Assembly: GCF_000956405.1 (NCBI RefSeq)
Contig: NZ_JYIV01000028.1
Span: forward strand, 248,001 to 312,000
Direction of reading: 5' to 3'
Source: Microbacterium oxydans
GTDB lineage: Bacteria > Actinomycetota > Actinomycetes > Actinomycetales > Microbacteriaceae
Length of the DNA stretch: 64,000 nt
Shown: piece after piece, positions 8,505-16,069 of the stretch
How the letters are laid out: every line of letters begins with the position of its first letter
How positions within the stretch are numbered: the first letter of the stretch is position 1
The notes under the pieces: model-generated
What the model was told of the DNA's origin: nothing
The model's database searches: none
Seen by the model: only the letters and a program-made list of their open reading frames with translations
Program-made: the position numbers and the translations under genes

Positions 8505-8551
8505 CACTGGGAGGTGTGGTTCCGTTCGGGTACGGGACCACACCTCAGTGC
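8505..8551 (+). terminator. strong leader hairpin, candidate attenuator
   Basis: CACTG (8505-8509) pairs with CAGTG (8547-8551), AGGTGTGGT (8512-8520) with 8538-8546, and CCGT (8523-8526) with ACGG (8533-8536), leaving a 6-nt loop. The downstream sequence is pyrimidine-rich (CCTTTCTCGC). It lies about 150 nt before the glycan operon start, so it could act as an attenuator or terminator. Confidence 0.5.
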
Positions 8552-8596
8552 CTTTCTCGCTTCAGTGCCTGTCTCTCCTCAGCGCCTGTCTCCGCC
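8546..8596. repeat. three 17-bp tandem repeats
   Basis: Copies beginning TCAGTGCC or TCAGCGCC start at 8546, 8563 and 8580, an exact period of 17. They vary at a few positions. The first copy overlaps the 3' arm of the preceding hairpin. Confidence 0.75.
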
Positions 8597-8698
8597 CGAG
8601 AGGCTGCCTCCGCCGACACTCGTCGTTCACCTCCGCGTCGCCATCCGGCAACGACCGCCTGCGACCATTCCCGCACACCGTCCACATCCTGGAGTCCT

Positions 8699-9679
8699 GT
8701 GCGCACACCCCTCGTCACCGTCATCCTGCCCGCGAAAGACGCCGGCGCGTACATCGGGACGACGCTCGAGACGCTCACGCGGCAGTTCGATGATCTCGGC
8801 GCTCTCAAGCTCGTCGCGATCGATGATGGTTCGCGCGACGAGACGGGTGCACTCATGCAGCGGTACGCGGAACGATTCCCCCACGCCGAGGTGCTGCGCA
8901 ACGAGTCCGCGCGCGGGTTGGCGACCGCTCGCAACCAGGGGCTCCCGCATGTCGAGGGTGATGCCTTCTGCTTCCTCGACGGCGACGACTGGATGCAGCC
9001 GCGTCGGCTCGATGTGCTGGTGTCGCGGATGCGCGAGCTCAAATGCGACTTCGTGCGCACAGACCATGTCACCGTGAGGGGCGGGACGCGCGCTCTGGTG
9101 CGTGCACCGTATCCGTGGCGCGGCCGGGTCATCGCTCCGCGGGATGCCATCCTGCCCGAGCACGAATCGACCATGGTCGACTACCCGTACGCCTGGGCGG
9201 GGCTCTTCCATCGCCGGATCATCGATCAGGGTCTGGCGGCGTTCCCCGATGGACTGTTCACCGCAGAGGATCGACCGTGGATCTGGCGACTGCATCTGCA
9301 GGCCGAGTCGTTCGCGGTGGTCGATGCGCCGGCACTGCTCTACCGGCGTGGTGTCGGCACATCGCTCACCCAGGCTCGTGACCGCAGGCAGCTCGACTTC
9401 GCGAAGGCGATGGACGAGGTCATCACGCTCGTCGAGGCGGATCCCGAGGCGAAGCGATTTCTCCCCAAAGTCGTCTGGACTGTGCTCGCCCTCAGCTCCC
9501 ACCACCTCGTGCGGGCCCGCCGGATGAGTCCTCGGCTGCGCAGCGAGATGCGGGCGGGGATCCTCGGTGTGCTCCGTCGGCTCCCGGCCGATGAGGTGGC
9601 CCTGGTGCTGGCGCGCCTCGACGGGCCGCGGCGCCGAGTCCTCGCGCGCATCCTCCGCCAGGCGGGCCGTGCCGCATGA
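8699..9679 (+). CDS. glycosyltransferase family 2 protein
   Basis: A 326-residue GT-A fold glycosyltransferase. VTVILPAKDAGAYI opens the nucleotide-binding half, IDDGSRDETG follows, and FLDGDDWM supplies the metal-binding DxD region near residue 85. The C-terminal 90 residues are helical and basic. GTG at 8699 is chosen over the upstream open frame because GGAG lies 4 nt before it and the GT2 fold begins immediately. It transfers an unknown sugar and is the first gene of the nonulosonic-acid operon. Its stop overlaps the next start by four bases (ATGA), indicating translational coupling. Confidence 0.85.
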   Translation: MRTPLVTVILPAKDAGAYIGTTLETLTRQFDDLGALKLVAIDDGSRDETGALMQRYAERFPHAEVLRNESARGLATARNQGLPHVEGDAFCFLDGDDWMQPRRLDVLVSRMRELKCDFVRTDHVTVRGGTRALVRAPYPWRGRVIAPRDAILPEHESTMVDYPYAWAGLFHRRIIDQGLAAFPDGLFTAEDRPWIWRLHLQAESFAVVDAPALLYRRGVGTSLTQARDRRQLDFAKAMDEVITLVEADPEAKRFLPKVVWTVLALSSHHLVRARRMSPRLRSEMRAGILGVLRRLPADEVALVLARLDGPRRRVLARILRQAGRAA

Positions 9680-11025
9680 CGCAGATCTTCGCCCTGCACA
9701 GCGCCTACGGACTCGCGACCGCGGCGGCCGCGGTGGATGCCGGACTGCTCGACGACCCGGCCGGCGGAGAGCGCATCCTGGTGCCCTTCACCTCGTCGAT
9801 CATCCCCGAGACCGTCACCGGGATCGGGGATGATCCGGCGCTCCGGTCACTGCGTACGCGGTTCGATCGCACGGAGCCGCTGAACGAGATGCTCATGCCG
9901 CGGCATCCGCGTTCCTGGGAACCGGACGCAGACGACCTCCCGATGCTCGAGCGGCTGTTCGCGCGCGCATGGGGGGTGGATACGCGCGAACTGGAGCTGT
10001 TCGTGCAGAGTCCGCAGGTGGCGCCGGCCCGCACGTTGATGGCGCTCTTCCCGACTGCGCGGATCACGATCGTCGGCGATGGTCTCATGACCTATGCGCC
10101 GATGCGCGTGCGGATGCCGTATCCGGTCGCTGCGCGGATCGAGCGGGTCGTCCATGCCGACGTCGTACCGGGTGTCCGGCCGCTCGTGGGCTCACCGGGC
10201 GCGCAAATCGTGCCGGTGCCGCCGGCGTCGTTCGCGGCGGCCCTCCGGGAGACGGACGTCGGGGACCTCATGCTCCCCGACGCCTCCCCGTCGACGGTGC
10301 TCGTGCTCGGCCAGTACCTGTCGGCGCTCGGTCTGATGACGGTGGCCGAGGAGATCGAGTTGCAGAAGCATCTGATCGACCGCGCGGCGAGGTGGGAGCC
10401 GCAGCGCATCCTCTTCAAGCCGCATCCGGCTGCGCCGCCGGTGGTGACGGCGGCCCTCGCGGCGCGCGCGCTCGATCAGGGCATCGACTTCGTGGAGTAT
10501 CGCGGTCCGCTCGCCGCGGAGCTGCTCGCCGAACGGACGGATGCGGTGGCCGTCGTCGCCGGGTTCTCCACCGCGTTGCCGACAGTGCGCACGCTCTTCG
10601 GACGCTCGATCGGTTCGGCGGGGAACGACGCGGTGCTCGCGGCGCTGACGCCGTTCGAGAACAGCAACCGGATCCCCGCGACCCTGGCCGATGCCCTGAC
10701 GCGTGCGGACTCTCCCTACTCCGACCCCGCTCGACTCCAGCTGCTGCTCGATGGGGTCGGCTATGCCATGCAGCCGGAGATCGCCGGCCACCTGCGTGGC
10801 CGCGCCGAAGAACTGCTGCGCGGGCTCGACCCAGGCGAGCGCGACCGGTACTTCTCGCCGCGACGGCTCGCCGAACTGCGACTGCCCGGCGCCCCGGCGG
10901 AGAACGTCGTGCGTCGTGCACTGCGACCTGTCGGGGGTCTGGGCAGGATCGAGGAGTGGCGACTGCACGCACTCGGCGCGCGGCGACGTGCAGGTCGGGT
11001 CTGGCGGGCGATACGCGGACGATGA
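9676..11025 (+). CDS. polysialyltransferase-like glycosyltransferase
   Basis: A 449-residue protein resembling the alpha-2,8-polysialyltransferase family (bacterial GT52/GT38-like). It opens with ALHSAYGLATAAAAVDAG, has an IVGDGLMTYAP segment near residue 135, and carries the FKPHPAAPP motif near residue 255, which corresponds to the HP motif that binds the CMP donor. A later AGFSTALPT stretch resembles the family's conserved Ser-Thr motif. It would transfer CMP-activated nonulosonic acid to a surface glycan. Start and stop are coupled to the neighbours: ATGA overlaps the GT2 stop, and NeuA starts 20 nt after its own stop. Confidence 0.75.
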   Translation: MTQIFALHSAYGLATAAAAVDAGLLDDPAGGERILVPFTSSIIPETVTGIGDDPALRSLRTRFDRTEPLNEMLMPRHPRSWEPDADDLPMLERLFARAWGVDTRELELFVQSPQVAPARTLMALFPTARITIVGDGLMTYAPMRVRMPYPVAARIERVVHADVVPGVRPLVGSPGAQIVPVPPASFAAALRETDVGDLMLPDASPSTVLVLGQYLSALGLMTVAEEIELQKHLIDRAARWEPQRILFKPHPAAPPVVTAALAARALDQGIDFVEYRGPLAAELLAERTDAVAVVAGFSTALPTVRTLFGRSIGSAGNDAVLAALTPFENSNRIPATLADALTRADSPYSDPARLQLLLDGVGYAMQPEIAGHLRGRAEELLRGLDPGERDRYFSPRRLAELRLPGAPAENVVRRALRPVGGLGRIEEWRLHALGARRRAGRVWRAIRGR

Positions 11026-11045
11026 TGACGACGAGGATAGGGACG

Positions 11046-12206
11046 ATGGACGAGCAGAGACCCCTCACGGTGGCGATCATCCCGGCACGGGGCGGATCGA
11101 AGCAGGTGCCGCGCAAGAACCTGCAGCGCGTCGGCGGAGTGCCGCTCGTCGAGCGTGCGGTGCGTGCGGCCGCCCGCGCCGCGGGCGTCGACCTGGTCGT
11201 GGTCTCGACCGATGATGACGAGATCGCAACGGTGGCGACTGCTGCGGGAGCCAGGGTGGTCCGTCGCCCCCCGGAGCTCTCGGGAGACACCGCGACCTCG
11301 GAGAGCGCGATCCTGCACGCCCTCGACGACCTCGAAGCGAGCGGCGACAGCGTCGATGTCGTGGCGTTCCTCCAGGCGACGTCGCCGTTCATCCCCAGTG
11401 ATGCGCTCGCCGCTGCCGTGGAGGAGATCCGCGCCGACCGTGCCGACAGCGTGTTCGCGGCGCACGAGACCTACGGCTTCCTCTGGCGCGAGGACGAACA
11501 CGGCGAAGCAGCGGCGATCAACCACGAGGCCGCTCATCGCCCGCGTCGCCAGGATCGGGAGCCCCACCACCTCGAGACCGGGGCGTTCTACGTGTTCCGG
11601 GCTGCCGGCTTCCGGGCGAGCAGACACCGCTTCTTCGGCAGGATCCGCATCGCTCGGGTGCCGGAGTGGACGGCGATCGAGATCGACGATGCGGACCAGC
11701 TCCGTGTGGCGCGCGCGCTCGCCGTCCTGCACGAGACGCCGGAGCCCATCCCGGTGCGCGCGGTGGTCACCGACTTCGACGGTGTGCACACCGATGACAC
11801 GGCCATCATCGACGCCGAGGGCGGGGAGCGCGTACGGGTCAGCCGGGAAGACGGTATGGGTGTCGCGCTGCTGCGTCGGGCCGGCGTGCCACTGCTGATC
11901 CTGTCGACCGAGGTCAATCCGGTGGTACGCGCTCGAGCCGACAAGCTCAGAGTGCCCGTGCTGCACGGCATCGACGACAAGGAGAGCGCGCTGCGCACCT
12001 GGTCGCACGAGAACGGAGTGCCGCTCGCCGACATCGCCTATCTCGGCAACGACGTCAACGACCTGCCGGCCATGCGGATCGTGGGGTGGCCGGTCGCCGT
12101 CGCGAACGCGCATCCGCAGGTGATCGAAGAGGCTCGTGTGGTCTTGCGCCGCCGAGGCGGCGACGGTGCCGTGCGGGAGCTGATCGAACGGGTGTTGTCG
12201 AGCTGA
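11046..12206 (+). CDS. neuA: CMP-sialate/Kdn synthetase fused to a KdsC-like HAD phosphatase
   Basis: A 386-residue two-domain protein. Residues 8-230 are an acylneuraminate cytidylyltransferase (IIPARGGSKQVPRKNLQ at 11-27, RPRRQD at 165-170, ETGAFYV near 177). Residues 238-386 are a KdsC-like HAD phosphatase with DFDGVHTD at 243-250, Lys312 and GNDVNDL at 335-341. The order and joint match vertebrate CMAS, but here the catalytic DxD is kept, so the phosphatase should be active, perhaps on a nonulosonate-9-phosphate. ATG at 11046 has GAGGATAGGG upstream; ATG 11022 or 11025, overlapping the preceding stop, is an alternative. It activates the sugar for the neighbouring transferases. Confidence 0.9.
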   Translation: MDEQRPLTVAIIPARGGSKQVPRKNLQRVGGVPLVERAVRAAARAAGVDLVVVSTDDDEIATVATAAGARVVRRPPELSGDTATSESAILHALDDLEASGDSVDVVAFLQATSPFIPSDALAAAVEEIRADRADSVFAAHETYGFLWREDEHGEAAAINHEAAHRPRRQDREPHHLETGAFYVFRAAGFRASRHRFFGRIRIARVPEWTAIEIDDADQLRVARALAVLHETPEPIPVRAVVTDFDGVHTDDTAIIDAEGGERVRVSREDGMGVALLRRAGVPLLILSTEVNPVVRARADKLRVPVLHGIDDKESALRTWSHENGVPLADIAYLGNDVNDLPAMRIVGWPVAVANAHPQVIEEARVVLRRRGGDGAVRELIERVLSS

Positions 12207-12299
12207 CCGATGCCGGTAACCCGGTGGTCTTCGGGTGTTCATCCTCGCCGCGTAGTCAGGACGAAGGGGTTGCACCAACGCTCGAACACCGGAGGAATC

Positions 12300-13172
12300 A
12301 TGACTGTCAGCATCGGCTCACGAGTGATCGGCGGCGGCCGTCCGGCCTACGTCATCGCGGAGATCGGCCTCAACCACAACGGCGACGTCGACATCGCGAA
12401 GAAGCTCATCGACGTCGCGGCTCGAGCCGGCGCCGACGCGGTCAAGTTCCAGAAGCGCACCCCGGAGATCTCCACCCCTGAGCACATGCGCGATGTCCCG
12501 CGCGAGACTCCCTGGGGTGTGATGAGCTACCTCGACTACCGTCGGCGAGTCGAGTTCGGCCGGGAGGAGTACATCGAGATCGGCGACCATGCCACGATGC
12601 TCGGGCTGGACTGGTTCGCGTCGCCGTGGGATGTGCCCAGCGTCGACTTCCTCGAAGACCTGGGTGTCGTGGCGCACAAGGTCGCCTCGGCGAGTCTCAC
12701 CGACACCGAGCTGCTGATCGCGCTGCGGGAGACCGGCAAGCCCGTGATCCTCTCCACCGGCATGTCGACCATCGAGCAGATCGACCGCGCGCTGGAGACC
12801 CTCGGCACCGACCTGGTGGTCCTCATGCACGCCACTTCGACCTACCCGCTGGAGCCCGAGGAGGCGAACCTCCGGGTGATCGCGACGCTGCGCGACCGCT
12901 ACCCCGGAGTGCCCGTCGGCTACTCGGGGCATGAGCGTGGGCTGCAGATCTCGCTCGCCGCGGTGGCCATCGGCGCCGTCGCGATCGAGCGGCACATCAC
13001 GCTGGACCGCACGATGTGGGGGTCCGACCATGCGGCATCGCTCGAGCCGACGGGGCTGGAGCACCTTGTGCGCGACATCCGCGTGATCGAGCGCGCGACC
13101 GGTGACGGCGTCAAGCGGGTGTTCGACAGCGAGCGGGCGCCGATGGCGAAGCTGCGCCGCATCTCCGCATGA
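12300..13172 (+). CDS. neuB: N-acetylneuraminate/nonulosonate synthase without SAF domain
   Basis: A 290-residue TIM-barrel synthase that condenses phosphoenolpyruvate with an N-acylmannosamine or hexose substrate. EIGLNHNGDVDIAKKL, DAVKFQKR, ILSTGMS, HATSTYPLEPEEANLR and GYSGHERG are the hallmark segments. NeuB proteins usually have about 340-350 residues with a C-terminal antifreeze-like SAF domain; here the protein stops after the barrel. ATG at 12300 follows GGAGGA at 12291-12296. GGTGTTC (12234-12240) can pair with GAACACC (12284-12290) right beside that site and could hide it. Its stop overlaps the next gene (ATGA). Confidence 0.9.
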   Translation: MTVSIGSRVIGGGRPAYVIAEIGLNHNGDVDIAKKLIDVAARAGADAVKFQKRTPEISTPEHMRDVPRETPWGVMSYLDYRRRVEFGREEYIEIGDHATMLGLDWFASPWDVPSVDFLEDLGVVAHKVASASLTDTELLIALRETGKPVILSTGMSTIEQIDRALETLGTDLVVLMHATSTYPLEPEEANLRVIATLRDRYPGVPVGYSGHERGLQISLAAVAIGAVAIERHITLDRTMWGSDHAASLEPTGLEHLVRDIRVIERATGDGVKRVFDSERAPMAKLRRISA

Positions 13173-14572
13173 CAGAGGCGGGCGTGACCGGTACTCCCGG
13201 CATCCGCGTCGTCGCCGTCGCGGACGCCGACTCGTTCGTGAAATGGGCGGCGTCCCTGCTCGCGGCCGTGCCGGGGCTGCGTCCCCATCTGCTGCTCGTG
13301 CGCACCCCGCTCACCGCGAGCGCCGAGCAGGAGCGGTCGGCACTCGCCGGCACCGGGCTCGGACCGCACGACGTCACCCGCCTCGGCTTCGCGGAGACGG
13401 CGGACTGGCTGACGCGTCAGCGCCCCGATGTGGTGCTGCTCGCCGGGCGCGGACCGTTCGTGCGCGTGATGGGACGCGTGATCGATGCCCTTCCGCATCG
13501 CCCTGTGACCGTCTCGGGACTGCCGGGCATGGCGATCCCCGCGCAGCGCGGTGCGCTCGACTATCGCCGTCACACCGACCTGCTCGTGGTGCATTCCCAC
13601 CGCGAGGTACGCGCCTTCGAGGAGCTCGGGCGTCGGATCGGAGTGCACACACCGGTGGCGCTCGCGACCCTTCCGTTCGCCCGGCCTCGGCAACGGATAC
13701 TGCGCCCGGAGCGGCTCCGGGTCGACGCTGTCGTCAGCAGCCGGAGCGGTGTCGCCGTCGCCGAGCGTCCGGCTCCGACCGCCCCGGTACGGCAACCCGC
13801 CACGGACATCGTCTTCGCCGCGCAGGCTCTCGTGCCCGCGGCGAAGGAACAGCGCGCCGAGATCGCGGCTCTGCTCGTGCGGGCAGCTGAGGCCGAGCCC
13901 GCGCGCCGAGTGGTGGTCAAGCTGCGGTCGCGGCCGGGGGAGTCGGAGACGCACCTCGAACGTGAACCGTATGCGGGGCTGCTGCCCTCGCGCCTTCCGA
14001 AGAACCTGGTCTTCTCGTACGACTCGATGAGCACCGCACTGCAGAGGGCCGCGGGACTCGTCACCGTCAGCTCGACCGCCGCGATCGAGGCCACGGCACT
14101 CGGCATCCCCGTGATCGCGCTCGACTCGTTCGGGGTGAGCAAGAGCCTGTTGAACACGGTGTTCGTGGGCAGCGGTCTGCTCGGCGGTCGCAGTGAGGTC
14201 GTCGCAGGGCGCTTCCGGCATCCGCACCCCGACTGGCTGCGCGACAACTACTTCCACCCCGAGAAGGAGTCCACGTGGTGGGAGCGGGTAGAGCAGCTCG
14301 TGGCACTGCGGCGCTCCGGAGCCCTTCCCGCGCGGCGGGTGCCTGCGGCGCGGGGCGGATCGCTGCATGAAGCCTGGCACCGGGTGAGTGTGCTCGGCAC
14401 GGAGGACCGGACGATGCAGGGAACGGTCGCGCTCGCCGTGGGTGCGCCTGCGACGAGGGCTCTCGCCGCCTTGCGTCGACACCGGGCACCGTCGGACGGG
14501 GGCACCTGGGCAGACGCCTCGACCGACTTCACGCTCGAACCCAACCCGTTCGACGACTCCCTGCGCCGCTGA
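13169..14572 (+). CDS. DUF6716 putative glycosyltransferase
   Basis: A 467-residue protein related to the DUF6716 glycosyltransferase group. It has an N-terminal Rossmann-like half and a C-terminal half with a GT-B-like signature: KLRSRPGESETH near residue 250, then VTVSSTAAIEATALGIPVIALDSFG near 300-325, which resembles the nucleotide-sugar region of KpsC/CDP-glycerol transferases. No membrane segment or signal peptide is visible. It is translationally coupled to neuB and closes the operon, so transfer of the CMP-activated acid or of a neighbouring residue is likely. The acceptor and donor cannot be inferred. Confidence 0.7.
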   Translation: MTEAGVTGTPGIRVVAVADADSFVKWAASLLAAVPGLRPHLLLVRTPLTASAEQERSALAGTGLGPHDVTRLGFAETADWLTRQRPDVVLLAGRGPFVRVMGRVIDALPHRPVTVSGLPGMAIPAQRGALDYRRHTDLLVVHSHREVRAFEELGRRIGVHTPVALATLPFARPRQRILRPERLRVDAVVSSRSGVAVAERPAPTAPVRQPATDIVFAAQALVPAAKEQRAEIAALLVRAAEAEPARRVVVKLRSRPGESETHLEREPYAGLLPSRLPKNLVFSYDSMSTALQRAAGLVTVSSTAAIEATALGIPVIALDSFGVSKSLLNTVFVGSGLLGGRSEVVAGRFRHPHPDWLRDNYFHPEKESTWWERVEQLVALRRSGALPARRVPAARGGSLHEAWHRVSVLGTEDRTMQGTVALAVGAPATRALAALRRHRAPSDGGTWADASTDFTLEPNPFDDSLRR

Positions 14573-14603
14573 GTGCACCTTCCGTGCGTCGGCCGCTGCT
14601 GCC

Positions 14604-14692
14604 GCGGCCAAAACCCAGACCGAACGTGGTGCGGGCGGTGTGTCGGGTCTGGACACGCCGACGCTGTTCCGGTGCGTCTGGGTTTCGGCCGC
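14604..14692. repeat. long inverted repeat, operon terminator candidate
   Basis: GCGGCCAAAACCCAGAC (14604-14620) and its near-perfect complement (14676-14692, one G-T mismatch) enclose an inner CGGTGTGTC/GACACGCCG stem. It lies 31 nt after the last glycan gene. A terminator is the simplest reading; a palindromic mobile remnant is possible. Confidence 0.55.
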
Positions 14693-14775
14693 GCTTCGTC
14701 ATCCGGGGACTCATAGTGTTATCCCAGGCAACGGTCCTGGCGGGTCAGATCACGGCCAGGTAACGTCATTCCCAT

Positions 14776-14851
14776 CGCGGCGATCCGGGCGGTCCCGGGC
14801 CTCAGTTCATACCTGATGGCGTTGCGGGTTCGACTCCCGCCGTCGCGTCCA
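14776..14851 (+). tRNA. atypical tRNA-like element, anticodon CAU, CCA encoded
   Basis: The 76-nt sequence folds as a tRNA. CGCGGCG pairs with CGTCGCG as a 7-bp acceptor (one G-U). GCGGG-TTCGACT-CCCGC is a perfect T arm with canonical T54, T55, C56 and A58. The anticodon arm has loop TTCATAC (U33, CAU, A37) on a four-pair stem, and T plus CCA end it. The D arm is abnormal: CCGG/CCGG with a short GCGGTC loop, A instead of U at position 8, and a 6-nt variable region. TAACGT at 14761-14766 could be a -10. It does not resemble standard initiator, elongator Met or Ile2 tRNAs. It could be a divergent functional tRNA, a tRNA mimic or a pseudogene. Confidence 0.45.
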
Positions 14852-14936
14852 CTCCAGAAGGCTCGTCCTCAGCCCCGGCGGCTCATGGACCCGAGTTCGG
14901 TGCGGTGAGAACTCACCGAGGCCCGATGATGGAGGT

Positions 14937-15377
14937 ATGCCCTCCGCACATCGCCCCGGTCTGCGGGTCTCGTCGGGTCTCACGATCCCCGAGGCCGAGC
15001 TGTCGTGGCGCTTCTCCCGGTCGTCCGGTCCGGGCGGTCAGGGCGTGAACACGGCCGATTCCCGTGTGGAGCTGGTGTGGGATGCGGCGCGTTCGCCGGT
15101 GCTCTCGCCGCATCAACGCGAGCGACTGCTCGATCGATTGAGCGGTCGTCTGGTCGACGGCGTGCTGACGATCGCCGCCTCAGAACACCGCGCACAGCTG
15201 CGGAACCGGGATGCGGCGCGCGATCGACTCGTCGCTCTCGTGGAGGAGGCGCTGCGCCCGCCCGCTCCGCCGCGTCGAGCGACGAAGCCGAGTCGGGGAG
15301 CGAAGGAGCGCCGGCTGAAGGCGAAGCAGCGGCGCACGGATGTCAAGAGCCTGCGCCGGCGCCCCCGCGAGGACTGA
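14937..15377 (+). CDS. arfB: alternative ribosome-rescue peptidyl-tRNA hydrolase
   Basis: A 146-residue class I release-factor-like protein. FSRSSGPGGQGVNTADSRVEL contains the catalytic GGQ loop near residue 40, and the last 35 residues are a Lys/Arg-rich tail (AKERRLKAKQRR) that in this family enters the empty mRNA channel. It frees stalled ribosomes by hydrolysing peptidyl-tRNA and lacks the codon-recognition domains of RF1/RF2, as expected. GGAGGT runs directly into ATG 14937, so the spacing is tight. It lies right after the tRNA-like element. Confidence 0.9.
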   Translation: MPSAHRPGLRVSSGLTIPEAELSWRFSRSSGPGGQGVNTADSRVELVWDAARSPVLSPHQRERLLDRLSGRLVDGVLTIAASEHRAQLRNRDAARDRLVALVEEALRPPAPPRRATKPSRGAKERRLKAKQRRTDVKSLRRRPRED

Positions 15378-15392
15378 ACCTGCGACGCCGGC

Positions 15393-15998
15393 TCAGTCGC
15401 TGAGGCCCGCTTCGACCGGTGCCCAGCCGTTCTCGAGGATCACGAATCCCGCTTCGAGTGTTCCGAACGGGTCGTCGTTCTCGTTCACGAGCAGCTGCAT
15501 CTGCAGGATGAACCGCGAGTAGACCCGGATCTCCGGGGTGGGGGCATCGAGTCCCAGTTCGTCGGCGATCGCGTCGGAGAGGGCGTCTTCGTGTCGGAGC
15601 CACATCTTGGCGGCGTAGTCACGCAGTGCCGGCGTCTCGTTCAGGAAGCGCATGAAGGTGCGAGTGATCTCGTCCCCATGCTCGTCGACGTTCGCGCGGA
15701 GCTCTGAGGCGTAGAAATCGTGGATGGCGCGGTTGATCGTGCTCCCCGACGGGCGCTCGCGGACGGCGGCCACCAGGCGGTCGCGCTGCTCGTCGTCTTC
15801 GTCGAACACCAGCGCCTCCTTCTGAGGGAAGTGCGCGAACACGGTCGTGGGGGAGACGTCTGCGGCATCGGCGACTTCGCGGATGCTCACCTCGTCGAAG
15901 CCGCGTTCCAGGAACATGGCCGTCGCGACGTCGGAGATCGCCTTGCGGGTCGCGGCCTTCTTCCGTTCGCGGCGACCGAGGGGTGCGGGGTTCGTCAT
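15393..15998 (-). CDS. TetR family transcriptional regulator
   Basis: A 201-residue regulator. Residues 10-60 form the TetR helix-turn-helix (RKAISDVATAMFLERGFDEV, then VADAADVSPTTVFAHF), and the rest is a helical ligand-binding domain. ATG at 15998 lies 7 nt from TAGACT (plus 16006-16011), suggesting leaderless initiation. It is divergent from the MFS gene at 16070, whose promoter overlaps paired AAAACTGG repeats. Autoregulated repression of the pump, relieved by the pump's substrate, is the standard arrangement. Confidence 0.88.
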   Translation of the reverse strand: MTNPAPLGRRERKKAATRKAISDVATAMFLERGFDEVSIREVADAADVSPTTVFAHFPQKEALVFDEDDEQRDRLVAAVRERPSGSTINRAIHDFYASELRANVDEHGDEITRTFMRFLNETPALRDYAAKMWLRHEDALSDAIADELGLDAPTPEIRVYSRFILQMQLLVNENDDPFGTLEAGFVILENGWAPVEAGLSD

Positions 15999-16026
15999 GC
16001 CCGTCAGTCTATCGTGAATCGACTAT

Positions 16027-16063
16027 AAAACTGGCTTGACACCAAAACTGGTATGACTACACT
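16027..16063 (+). promoter_or_regulatory. MFS promoter with TetR operator candidate
   Basis: TTGACA (16036-16041) and TACACT (16058-16063) are separated by 16 bp, a near-consensus promoter. The ATG follows 6 nt after the -10. AAAACTGG occurs at 16027 and 16044, and ACCA-AAAC-TGGT is a short palindrome between the two boxes, well placed for TetR repression of both genes. Confidence 0.75.
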
Positions 16064-16069
16064 TTCGGT

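Larger units (their letters stand above)
8345..8698. other. 354-bp non-coding region rich in palindromes
   Basis: No convincing gene lies here. From left to right it holds a GCCCTCC/GGAGGGC hairpin at 8368-8387, a perfect odd palindrome at 8476-8494, an 18-bp hairpin at 8505-8551, and three 17-bp direct repeats at 8546-8596. It is the upstream region of the glycan operon and the likely leader of its transcript. Confidence 0.7.
14573..14936. other. 364-bp intergenic region with long inverted repeat and tRNA-like element
   Basis: No protein-coding gene is supported. The left part carries an imperfect hairpin of nearly 90 nt (14604-14692) that probably ends the glycan operon. The right part carries a tRNA-like sequence (14776-14851) and then the arfB upstream region. 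Confidence 0.7.

Noticed and set aside
8423-8698. A longer N-terminus for the GT2 glycosyltransferase
   Set aside because: The added region is made of hairpins and direct repeats, and the GT2 fold begins right after GTG 8699, which has its own GGAG.
14821-14851. 3' end of a tmRNA or an att site left by an integrated element
   Set aside because: The 5' acceptor strand is found at the expected distance for one 76-nt tRNA-like unit, there is no tag frame, and no integrase is nearby.
16027-16051. AAAACTGG direct repeats as part of a mobile element end
   Set aside because: They lie within a consensus promoter between divergent TetR and MFS genes, so an operator is the simpler reading.
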